Assembly (NCBI GenBank): GCA_009731375.1
Contig: BJOX01000253.1
Location: 706,456-732,722 of the forward strand
DNA: 26,267 nt
Source: Paulinella micropora
Lineage: Eukaryota; Cercozoa; Imbricatea; Euglyphida
Reading direction: 5' to 3'
Shown: positions 20,201-26,055 of the stretch, piece after piece
Numbering within the stretch: the first letter of the stretch is position 1
Layout: every line of letters starts with the position of its first letter
Notes under the pieces: generated by a model
Databases searched by the model: none
What the model was told of the DNA's origin: nothing
What the model saw: only the letters and a program-made list of their open reading frames with translations
Made by a program: the position numbers and the translations under genes

Positions 20201-21140
20201 ATCCGAACAATTGTTAATGTCATTGAATGGGGCAAATGGAACTTTATGGACAAAAGGTTTAATTACGGCAAGTGCGGGGATAACTACAACGACATTAACA
20301 ACGAGCGACAACATAGTAGTAGGTGCTGGCAAAAAAATATTTGTTGATAGAAGTGCGTTGGCAAATAATAAACTGGTCTTATGGGATGGAGGAACAGGTT
20401 CCACAACTGCTTTTCTTGGTTTTGGTATCAATAACAATACATTGATTTATAATGTTAATACCGACGATAGCCACGTATTTTATCATAGTGCGGCGACAGA
20501 ATTATTTAGAATCAACAACACAGCAATTACCGCTCCAAAGCCAATAATTCTTCCAACAACATCAAGCGGTTCTTTGACAATAAGACAAAAACCCGCCTCT
20601 ACTAATGACCCACAACTATTTTTTAAATCAGGAGGATATACGAATTATGGTGTGCTTACTACTTCAACTGGATTGCTTCACGCTTGGACTACTTCAAACT
20701 CTACCACTGGCGAGCCTTCAGGTAATTATGTCTATATTCCTCTTAATGGTAATTGGACATATACATCGGACAGGAGATTAAAATCTGATATTAAAACATT
20801 AAACTGCGGTGATTGTTGTGAGAAACTAATGAAAATAAATTATTGTTCATATTATTTGAAATCGGACAAAAAGAAAGAACAAAAGAACCACGGATTTATC
20901 GCCGATGAAGTTAAAAAAATATTTCCAGAATTCGTATCCGAAAGCGGAATAAAAGCAGACGACGGAGAAAGCAACCTTGAAGGCATAACATATACAGAGT
21001 TTATACCGATACTAGTTAGTGCTTTTCAACATTTATCAGAAAAGGTAGATAATTTAGAAAAAGAAAATAAAAATCTTATGAATATACTACAAGACCAAGC
21101 AAACCAATTAGCAGACATTAGAGCGGAAGTATTCCCGTAA
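17252..21140 (+). pseudogene. Long tail-fibre-like protein with C-terminal S74 chaperone, two frameshifts
   Basis: One gene of about 1,296 codons, now read as three frames. The N-terminus carries the phage-fibre repeat VNLYYTDGRFDTRL; the next repeat (NLYYTEQRVRDND) is only read after a one-base shift in the A5 run 17458-17462. A second one-base shift in TATATATAT at about 18819-18828 is needed to pass the stop at 18889-18891 and continue into the frame that runs to 21140. The shaft has at least four copies of VKLTGDQTIxGxKTF (near 18110, 18550, 19120, 19465), as in trimeric beta-rich fibres. Near 20766 SDRRLKSDI begins an S74 intramolecular chaperone domain with GFIADEV and YTEFIPILVSAFQHL, followed by a coiled coil. 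S74 domains trimerise the fibre and then cleave themselves off. Likely role: receptor-binding fibre on the virion. Confidence 0.88.
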
Positions 21141-21154
21141 GGACAAGCCCTTAC
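21137..21154 (+). terminator. Hairpin overlapping the fibre stop codon
   Basis: GTAAGG (21137-21142) and CCTTAC (21149-21154) are perfect complements; the TAA stop lies inside the left arm. It is a candidate transcript 3'-end signal of the hairpin type known from giant viruses and their virophages. Confidence 0.4.
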
Positions 21155-21160
21155 AATCCC

Positions 21161-21211
21161 AATATAGTTTTTTGAGATCGTAAGTGGTTTTTTGAAAAAA
21201 AAGCACTTACA
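21161..21211 (+). promoter_or_regulatory. AATATAG box and start-adjacent hairpin
   Basis: AATATAG (21161-21167) precedes GTAAGTG (21180-21186) and CACTTAC (21204-21210) around a T6-GA-rich loop, with one A before the ATG at 21212. It has the same geometry as the hairpin before the fibre gene, with one base pair changed on both arms. Confidence 0.65.
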
Positions 21212-21547
21212 ATGCCCCCTAGATTACACCCACCACCAATCATAGAGACGGAAGACCTCACACCAGAGTTGAAGAATCGTGTGCTAGATGTTCAAATTAA
21301 GCAGGAAGAAAAAAAGATAGACCACGATTACGAGGACAGCTGGGATTGCTGTTTGACTAAGCAAAAAACTGACAGCCGACTTATTAAATACTTATTTCAA
21401 ATGGGTATCATTATCTCCATCATAACCCTTTGTATCGTGAGGTTGTCTGAAAAGAACTTACCGTGTGAAGTTGCTAACACTTATGTAGGTATTTTGACCT
21501 TGCTTATCGGCATCTGCCTTCCTTCCCCATCTAGCTCAAAGAAATGA
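21212..21547 (+). CDS. Small two-helix membrane protein
   Basis: A 111-aa protein. The N-terminal 55 residues are polar and would lie in the cytosol or virion interior (PPRLHPPPIIETEDLTPELK, then a Lys/Glu helix and DSWDCC). Two hydrophobic segments follow, at about 63-82 (FQMGIIISIITLCIV) and 92-106 (VGILTLLIGICLP), separated by a short loop containing Cys. It ends in a polar PSPSSSKK tail. Small proteins with this layout occur in PLVs and related large DNA viruses and may serve in an internal membrane or in lysis; I cannot name the family. The start is fixed by the hairpin that ends one base before the ATG. Confidence 0.7.
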   Translation: MPPRLHPPPIIETEDLTPELKNRVLDVQIKQEEKKIDHDYEDSWDCCLTKQKTDSRLIKYLFQMGIIISIITLCIVRLSEKNLPCEVANTYVGILTLLIGICLPSPSSSKK

Positions 21548-21798
21548 ACACTCATATAGTTAGTTTTATACCAAGAGGAGCTATCACCAGCACTAATTTG
21601 CGGAATAGCTTCATCAAAACTAACACACCAATCGCTGAAAGGCTTATACACACATTTAAATTTGGTTTCTATTCCTTTTTGAATACAATAAACACACGAT
21701 TCATTTTTTTTATCGCTAACCCGTGAATAGAAATCACAAGCAGTCCGAGCAGAAATATTAATTAATAAAAAGTTTATAAGCAGTAATATAGAGGGCAT
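21481..21798 (-). CDS. Possible secreted Cys-rich protein (PSI-like)
   Basis: A 105-aa minus-strand frame. Residues 1-17 look like a signal peptide (MPSILLLINFLLINISA). Residues about 20-65 carry five Cys spaced ACDFY...ESCVYC...FKCVY...DWCVSF, reminiscent of the CxxC...WC end of plexin-semaphorin-integrin (PSI) domains. Its last 67 bases overlap the 3' end of the membrane-protein gene, and its ATG lies only four bases from the ATG of the divergent gene at 21803, inside that gene's leader hairpin. It fills an otherwise empty 255 bp gap. It could be a chance frame; confidence is low. Confidence 0.38.
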   Translation of the reverse strand: MPSILLLINFLLINISARTACDFYSRVSDKKNESCVYCIQKGIETKFKCVYKPFSDWCVSFDEAIPQISAGDSSSWYKTNYMSVHFFELDGEGRQMPISKVKIPT

Positions 21799-21802
21799 TA
21801 CA
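21783..21802 (+). promoter_or_regulatory. Start-adjacent hairpin
   Basis: GTAAT (21783-21787) pairs with ATTAC (21797-21801) around a 9-base loop that includes ATAG; one A then precedes the ATG at 21803. It has the same one-base spacing as the hairpins at 17222 and 21180, with a shorter stem. Confidence 0.45.
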
Positions 21803-22165
21803 ATGGCAGACTATAAATACCAAAAGATTATTTTTCTAAGTAATGATTTTGTTGGCGGTAGCAAGACATTTGACAAAAACATTCAAATGAACTTTACCCC
21901 GACCAGAATGAATGTTAAGTTTATCCACTATATGAATGATATGACCGAGACGAAAACAAAAATCCTTCATATGGACCGCATTGGAATTATCGGCACATTC
22001 GCCGATAGCAACACAGCAAACATTTCAAATCTAAGCTACAATTTGGGAATTATTAATTGGACCGACGGCCAGTATTCGTTTAGGGTATTGAAAACGGACA
22101 ATGGCAATATTGAGACTGACCAACTAGCTGGAAGAATTGTTATTTGTTTGGAATTTCTCTGGTAA
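21803..22165 (+). CDS. Small virion-type hypothetical protein
   Basis: A 120-aa protein beginning MADYKYQKIIFLSNDFV. The sequence alternates short beta-strand-like segments (FTPTRMNVKFIHYM, RIGIIGTF, LGIINWTDGQYSFRVL) and ends in RIVICLEFLW. This pattern suggests a single small beta-sandwich. It lies directly before the packaging ATPase (15 bp gap to its ATG), so a capsid-associated or cement role is plausible but not shown. It has no signal peptide or membrane helix. I do not recognise the family. Confidence 0.65.
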   Translation: MADYKYQKIIFLSNDFVGGSKTFDKNIQMNFTPTRMNVKFIHYMNDMTETKTKILHMDRIGIIGTFADSNTANISNLSYNLGIINWTDGQYSFRVLKTDNGNIETDQLAGRIVICLEFLW

Positions 22166-22169
22166 TAAA

Positions 22170-22176
22170 AATATAG
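22170..22176 (+). promoter_or_regulatory. AATATAG box
   Basis: The same box seen before the fibre, membrane-protein, core-protein and MCP genes; here it is only four bases before the ATG at 22181. Confidence 0.35.
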
Positions 22177-22180
22177 AGTG

Positions 22181-23008
22181 ATGGAGAAAATCAATAATGT
22201 AAAGGTAAAACCAGTCAAGCAAAACGGAGATGGCGACAAGTTGGCAAAAGGATATAAGTTATTTGATGAACCGTATGCCAATATTTTTCTTCTCGCTCGC
22301 AAGAAGAGTGGCAAGACGACCGCACTGTTTGAAATCCTGAAACGAACTACGGACAAAAAGACCCGTATTGTTATTATTGCCAGCACGATACACAAAGACC
22401 ACATCTACAAAGAAATGGTGAAGCACTTCAAGAAGAAGGGAAACCCAATGGCGATATATACATATTTGAAAACGGATGGATACAGTGTGATAGATTACGA
22501 GTTAGACAAGCTAAACAAGCCAGACGAGGAGCAAGAAGAAGGCGAAATCATTCAAGACGGGAAGGATGACGTAGAAAAGCCAAAGTTTCTTTATTTTGGA
22601 AAAGAGGAAAAGAAGAAACAGGAGGGAGGCAAAAAGGTGGAGAGACCGAGCAAATACATTACACCAGAAGTCGTTTTTGTTCTTGATGATTTGGGTAGCG
22701 GGCTAAGGGATAAATCAGTAAGCGACCTGTTGAAAAAAAATAGGCATTATAAGTCAAAGGTGATTATGTCTAGTCAGTATCTTAACGACATGAAGCCTGA
22801 GGCTATTAAACAGCTGGACTACCTTCTTATTTTTCCTGGTCAGAGTGTTGATAAAATTGAACTCGTGTATAAACATCTTGATTTGGGATATGACCTAGAA
22901 TACTTTATTGAAAAATATCACGAGGCGACGAAAGAGAGGTTTAACTTTTTGTATGTTGATGCGGTATCAGACGAGTTGAGGCAGAATTTCAACTATCGCT
23001 TGCGATAG
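22181..23008 (+). CDS. Genome-packaging ATPase (FtsK/HerA, A32-like)
   Basis: A 275-aa intact ATPase expected to pump DNA into the capsid. I chose ATG 22181, one codon inside the GTG frame. The Walker A region is LLARKKSGKTT at about residues 38-47, and Walker B is VVFVLDDLGSG at about 164-174. SSQYLND near 200 fits the Gln-bearing sensor region of A32-like ATPases. The C-terminus FNFLYVDAV is also typical of the family. A charged Lys/Glu insertion (about 110-155, with EEGE and KKKQEGGKK) separates the two Walker motifs and makes this member slightly longer than usual. It starts 15 bp after the preceding gene and heads the capsid module ATPase - protease - penton - MCP. The last three codons (Arg-Leu-Arg) lie within a terminal hairpin. 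Confidence 0.9.
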   Translation: MEKINNVKVKPVKQNGDGDKLAKGYKLFDEPYANIFLLARKKSGKTTALFEILKRTTDKKTRIVIIASTIHKDHIYKEMVKHFKKKGNPMAIYTYLKTDGYSVIDYELDKLNKPDEEQEEGEIIQDGKDDVEKPKFLYFGKEEKKKQEGGKKVERPSKYITPEVVFVLDDLGSGLRDKSVSDLLKKNRHYKSKVIMSSQYLNDMKPEAIKQLDYLLIFPGQSVDKIELVYKHLDLGYDLEYFIEKYHEATKERFNFLYVDAVSDELRQNFNYRLR

Positions 23009-23030
23009 TCAATTGTCCCGCTTGCGGGAC
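22992..23030 (+). terminator. Tandem hairpins at the ATPase 3' end
   Basis: ACTATCGC-TT-GCGATAGT (22992-23009) spans the stop codon. It is followed after five bases by GTCCCGC-TT-GCGGGAC (23015-23030). Both are perfect stems with the identical apex CGCTTGCG. They are likely a transcript 3'-end or processing signal. Confidence 0.6.
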
Positions 23031-23080
23031 TAATTTCAACAAAAGGTTTTTGTAATTTTATTATTTATTTTTTTCTATAC

Positions 23081-23120
23081 AATATAGATACATCTTCATT
23101 TACGACGAAGTTGTAGGTGA
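23081..23120 (+). promoter_or_regulatory. AATATAG box, hairpin and GTAGGTG before ATG
   Basis: AATATAG (23081-23087); TACA-t-CTTC (23089-23097) pairs with GAAG-t-TGTA (23107-23115) with one T-T mismatch. GTAGGTG (23113-23119) and one A then precede the ATG at 23121. Confidence 0.5.
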
Positions 23121-23441
23121 ATGCCAACATCACCAGTGATTATTTCACAACCAGCAGGATACAATATCGGATACAATCCAAGCCCAGTCAAAATGCCACA
23201 AGCAGGAGGTGCGAAGAACAAGAAGAAAGGAAAAAAGAAACAAACAGGTGGGAAAATTAACTGGAAAAAAGTAGGAAAAGCGATAGTAGATGCTAATAGG
23301 TTTATCAAGAAGAATCAATTGATTTCAAGGGGTGCTACTTTTCTGAGCGATGTCGGAGTGCCTTATGCGGACCGTGTAGCGAAGGCGGCAATTAAGCAAG
23401 GATACGGCAAACAACGAGGAGGAGCCGTTAAGTTTCGGTAG
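23121..23441 (+). CDS. Basic virion core-like protein with QxGG motifs
   Basis: A 106-aa protein. The N-terminal 35 residues are Pro-rich (SPVIISQPAGYNIGYNPSPV), the middle is strongly basic (KNKKKGKKKQ), and residues about 55-95 form a mostly helical segment (WKKVGKAIVDANRFIKK, then YADRVAKAAIKQGYG). Three QxGG motifs occur (QAGG, QTGG, QRGG); the first two flank the basic stretch and the last lies seven residues from the end. Gly-Gly-containing sites are the known targets of adenovirus-type proteases, and such a protease is encoded just downstream. By analogy it could be a processed DNA-binding core or membrane-lytic protein, like the adenoviral core peptides; this is inference and I do not recognise the family. 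Confidence 0.65.
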   Translation: MPTSPVIISQPAGYNIGYNPSPVKMPQAGGAKNKKKGKKKQTGGKINWKKVGKAIVDANRFIKKNQLISRGATFLSDVGVPYADRVAKAAIKQGYGKQRGGAVKFR

Positions 23442-23480
23442 TGGTATTAAACTAAACTTTATATTAATTTTTTTCTATAA

Positions 23481-23542
23481 CATATACGAACCTTTTGAAA
23501 AAGCTTCACCAAAACCGGAGGTGCGGAGGCGAAGTCTCTGCG
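23481..23542 (+). promoter_or_regulatory. Leader palindrome of the protease gene
   Basis: CATATACGAAC is followed by the imperfect palindrome GAACCTTTTGAAAAAGCTTC (23488-23507). CTTCACC (23504-23510) can also pair with GGCGAAG (23528-23534) with one mismatch. The ATG is at 23543. Confidence 0.5.
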
Positions 23543-23716
23543 ATGGTTGTAAAAAAACCGCGAAAGAAACAACGACCACCGAGGATATACAGAACCAAAG
23601 ATGGCCGCCCATATATTAAAGTAAAAGGCAAACGAGCATACCTCAACTTTGGCGAGAAAACGAATGACCTTTCAACACTCCAAATCGTTAAACTTTTTTT
23701 TGAAATATATGAATAA
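23543..23716 (+). CDS. Small basic protein, probably the detached N-terminus of the protease gene
   Basis: 57 codons from ATG 23543, which follows the leader palindrome. The protein is basic: MVVKKPRKKQRPPRIYRTKDG, then PYIKVKGKRAYLNFGEKT. The stop at 23714-23716 comes just after a run of eight T (23694-23701). If that run were one base shorter, the frame would pass directly into the protease frame through LKYMNKPRGSRKTK. Since the protease frame lacks a leader of its own and begins inside this gene, the two are most simply one gene split by an indel. A genuine separate small basic protein remains possible. Confidence 0.55.
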   Translation: MVVKKPRKKQRPPRIYRTKDGRPYIKVKGKRAYLNFGEKTNDLSTLQIVKLFFEIYE

Positions 23717-25349
23717 ACCCCGAGGGAGCCGAAAGACGAAAGAGCGAATAGTTAAGTCCGACTTCAACCGTCTTGAATACGAGAACCGCAATCAGGTAAA
23801 TAATCAGCTAGATAAACTCAAACTGGAAAAGTATGAGCAAATACACGAACTAGAAAAGAAAGATAAAGAAGCAAAAGAACAACAAAAGAAAATAGAAGAG
23901 CGAGAAGCAGAAACGAAAAGAAATGAACTCGCACTCATACAGACTGAAACAGCTCAAGCTCAAAGAATGGCTACTATTGACGGAGAAATAAAAAGACAAA
24001 ATGCGATTAACGATGCTTTGGTTGAAAGAGCAAGAGCATTGAATGAAGTAAAAGGTGAATTAAAAAGAAGTGAAAGAAAACAAAGGGAAAGAAAAGGAAG
24101 ACAGTATGTTTTGTCCGAAGAAGAAGCCATAGCATTTGCTGAGGAAATTAAAAGAAGGAATGATGAAGCGAAACAACGACAAGACGATTTAAGACAGCAA
24201 ACAATGGAAGCAGAACAGAAAGCGGAGGAATCAGACAGAAAAGCATTTATAGCAAATCTAGAAAGAGCTCAAACTTTATTTGCTAGTGGTGGCAAGAAAA
24301 GACAGATTAGTGTCAATAGTTTAGCAAAAAAACTAGGGTGGAAAACGAGGGGGAGCAAACACGGAAACAAAGATGTTGAAGGCAGAACGGCCAAAGCTTA
24401 TATCCAAGAAATCATAGCTGTTAGACAGGGCGAACTTAAAATAACCCCTAATATGACACTTGAAGAATTGGAAAATGCTTTAATAGGTCTAACCGCACAG
24501 GGTGGAACTGGTGCTAAAAAATTGGAAGACATCATTAAAAAAATATTAACTAAGATGATGATAAAAAAGCATTTGAAACGAAGTGAATGGAAGACCAAAT
24601 CAAAGAAAAAAGAATTAGTAAATACCCTAATAAACAAAATGTATGCCGACCCCAACACATATAAAGCACTTTCAAATGAATTCCAAATACAACAATTAAC
24701 CCCCGAACCACCGCCACAACCAACACCACCAACAGAAGAGCAACCACCAGCAGAAGAGCAACCACAACAACAACCACCAGCAGAAAAGCAACCACCAGCA
24801 GAAGAGCAACCACCAGCATCAGAGCAACAAAAACTACCAGCGAACTTAGCTGGGGAAGGTAGAGGGCTAATGACGGATGAAATAGGAAACATTATGAAAA
24901 AGCACGAATGGTATTTGGGGACTGTGGCGAGCGACGAAATAAACAAACTGAAACCAGAAAAAAGAAAGAAGTATGGTTTTATAATGAATTTGGATAAGTC
25001 AAGCCAACCAGGCTCACATTGGATTGCTGTTTGGATTGACCTTATTAAAGACGACTCTATTGAAATCTACGACCCGCTCGCCCTCTATAAGCCGACCGAG
25101 CTATTTCTACACCAAATGAAACAGCTTATTGAAAAGAGTAAGCCGAACACATACCTACTTATGAAAGTCAATCAGGTTAAAAACCAAAGCGACACAACAG
25201 ATACTTGTGGGTGGCATAGTATTAGGTTTTTGTTAGAGCGGGCGAAAGGTAATAGGTTTGAATTCGCAAGCGGATGGACTGATTTGAAGGAAAAAGAAGC
25301 GGATGAGTTGAAAACACAGAACGGCTACGGATTTGATACATATATATAA
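23664..25349 (+). CDS. Adenain/Ulp1-type cysteine protease with long N-terminal region
   Basis: 561 codons from ATG 23664; 23709 is an alternative start, and a frameshifted link to 23543 is likely. Residues about 20-210 are a Lys/Glu/Gln-rich coiled coil, and residues about 225-330 are helical and basic. A Pro/Gln/Glu repeat linker (EEQPPAEEQP type) spans about 345-395. The last ~150 residues are the protease: His452 in GSHWIAVWID, Asp470 in IYDPLA, Gln508 and Cys515 in TDTCGWHSIRF, which is the H-D/N-Q-C arrangement of the C5/C48 clan. It probably matures capsid and core proteins, as in virophages and adenoviruses. A QGGTG site near residue 280 could be self-cleaved. A protease with such a long coiled-coil N-terminus is unusual; most viral homologues are only about 200 residues. 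Confidence 0.88.
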   Translation: MTFQHSKSLNFFLKYMNKPRGSRKTKERIVKSDFNRLEYENRNQVNNQLDKLKLEKYEQIHELEKKDKEAKEQQKKIEEREAETKRNELALIQTETAQAQRMATIDGEIKRQNAINDALVERARALNEVKGELKRSERKQRERKGRQYVLSEEEAIAFAEEIKRRNDEAKQRQDDLRQQTMEAEQKAEESDRKAFIANLERAQTLFASGGKKRQISVNSLAKKLGWKTRGSKHGNKDVEGRTAKAYIQEIIAVRQGELKITPNMTLEELENALIGLTAQGGTGAKKLEDIIKKILTKMMIKKHLKRSEWKTKSKKKELVNTLINKMYADPNTYKALSNEFQIQQLTPEPPPQPTPPTEEQPPAEEQPQQQPPAEKQPPAEEQPPASEQQKLPANLAGEGRGLMTDEIGNIMKKHEWYLGTVASDEINKLKPEKRKKYGFIMNLDKSSQPGSHWIAVWIDLIKDDSIEIYDPLALYKPTELFLHQMKQLIEKSKPNTYLLMKVNQVKNQSDTTDTCGWHSIRFLLERAKGNRFEFASGWTDLKEKEADELKTQNGYGFDTYI

Positions 25350-25367
25350 AAAATATTTATCTGCTAA

Positions 25368-25441
25368 TATATACGAACCTTTTTAAAAAAAGCTTTATAC
25401 GTTTTTGCAAACGTAGCTTTGCAACCAAAAAAGTCGGGTCA
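25368..25441 (+). promoter_or_regulatory. Leader palindromes of the penton gene
   Basis: ATATATACG leads into GAACCTTTTT-A-AAAAAAGC (from 25375), matching the protease and MCP leaders. It is followed by a second hairpin, TACGTTT-TTGC-AAACGTA (25398-25415). The ATG is at 25442. Confidence 0.5.
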
Positions 25442-25973
25442 ATGGATTACCGTGGTGGGAGAAGTAGCAACATTTACTATGTCAATAGCAAAAATAGGAT
25501 AAACGGCACGGACAGTGATTTTACTCACTCTATTGATATGAAGGGGTTAGACAATCCGACACACTGTAAAATTTTACATATCTATGTGCCGAAATCATAT
25601 TACTCTGTGGCAAGTCCTTACAACACTTTTATTCTAAGTGAAGACGGATACGAGGCACTCATTACGATACCCGAGTGCAACATTGTATCTACAATCGGAC
25701 CTCATTGGTGAAGGCGATAATCACGTGCTCCAAGAAATATACACGGCGAATGAAATCCCGTTCGGCTCTGTTATCTACGACGGCTCGGGCAGTAAATACG
25801 GCAAACGGCTATCTACTAGTTCAAGCAATGTGTATCGGTTTTACTTGACTGATGAAAATGACCAACCCATTAACCTAAACGGTTTGGGCATTGTAATGAC
25901 TTTGTTGATTTACCGCGAGACGAATTATTTTAATTTATTTACATCATTTTTTAATTTATTGAAAAGCCGTTAA
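25442..25973 (+). pseudogene. Penton (minor capsid) protein, internally deleted and frameshifted
   Basis: The N-terminal part (25442 to about 25675) reads NIYYVNSKNRINGTDSDF, then ILHIYVPKSYYSV and NTFILSEDGYEALITIPE, which is the start of the single jelly-roll penton protein of PLVs and virophages. The C-terminal part, in another frame (about 25674-25973), reads TLYLQSDLIGEGDN, EIPFGSVIYDGSG and FYLTDENDQPINLNGLGIVM, its usual end. The two halves meet near 25670-25685. Together they give only about 170 residues, fewer than the 200-300 I would expect, so the middle strands appear to be missing as well as the frame being shifted. It lies between the protease and MCP, its usual place. The protein would form the fivefold vertices. 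Confidence 0.78.
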
Positions 25974-26000
25974 TTAATTATTTTATTTTTTCTCAGATTA

Positions 26001-26055
26001 AAATATAGAACCCTTTGAAAAAAGCTTCACCAAAAACTTCGGGCACTTACACAAA
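26001..26055 (+). promoter_or_regulatory. Leader of the major capsid gene
   Basis: AAATATAG (26001-26008) runs into the palindrome GAACCCTTTG-AAAAAAGCTTC (26008-26028), followed by CACTTAC (26044-26050) five bases before the ATG at 26056. Confidence 0.5.

Noticed and set aside
17252-21140. Prophage or bacterial origin because of the S74 tail-fibre gene
   Set aside because: No Shine-Dalgarno pattern or phage tail genes are present. The neighbours are eukaryotic-virus capsid genes, an intron-bearing gene and microsatellites.
21180-21210. GTAAGTG/GTAGGTG read as 5' splice sites
   Set aside because: They match donor consensus, but no in-frame acceptor follows before the ATG, and the complementary arm with matched change fits a hairpin better.
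21544-21726. Plus-strand 60-codon frame between the membrane-protein and 120-aa genes
   Set aside because: It overlaps the better minus-strand Cys-rich frame, has no leader signal and no recognisable features.
24398-24946. Minus-strand Cys/Gly/Val-rich frames opposite the protease linker
   Set aside because: Antisense of the CCACCAGCAGAAGAG repeat that encodes the Pro/Glu linker.
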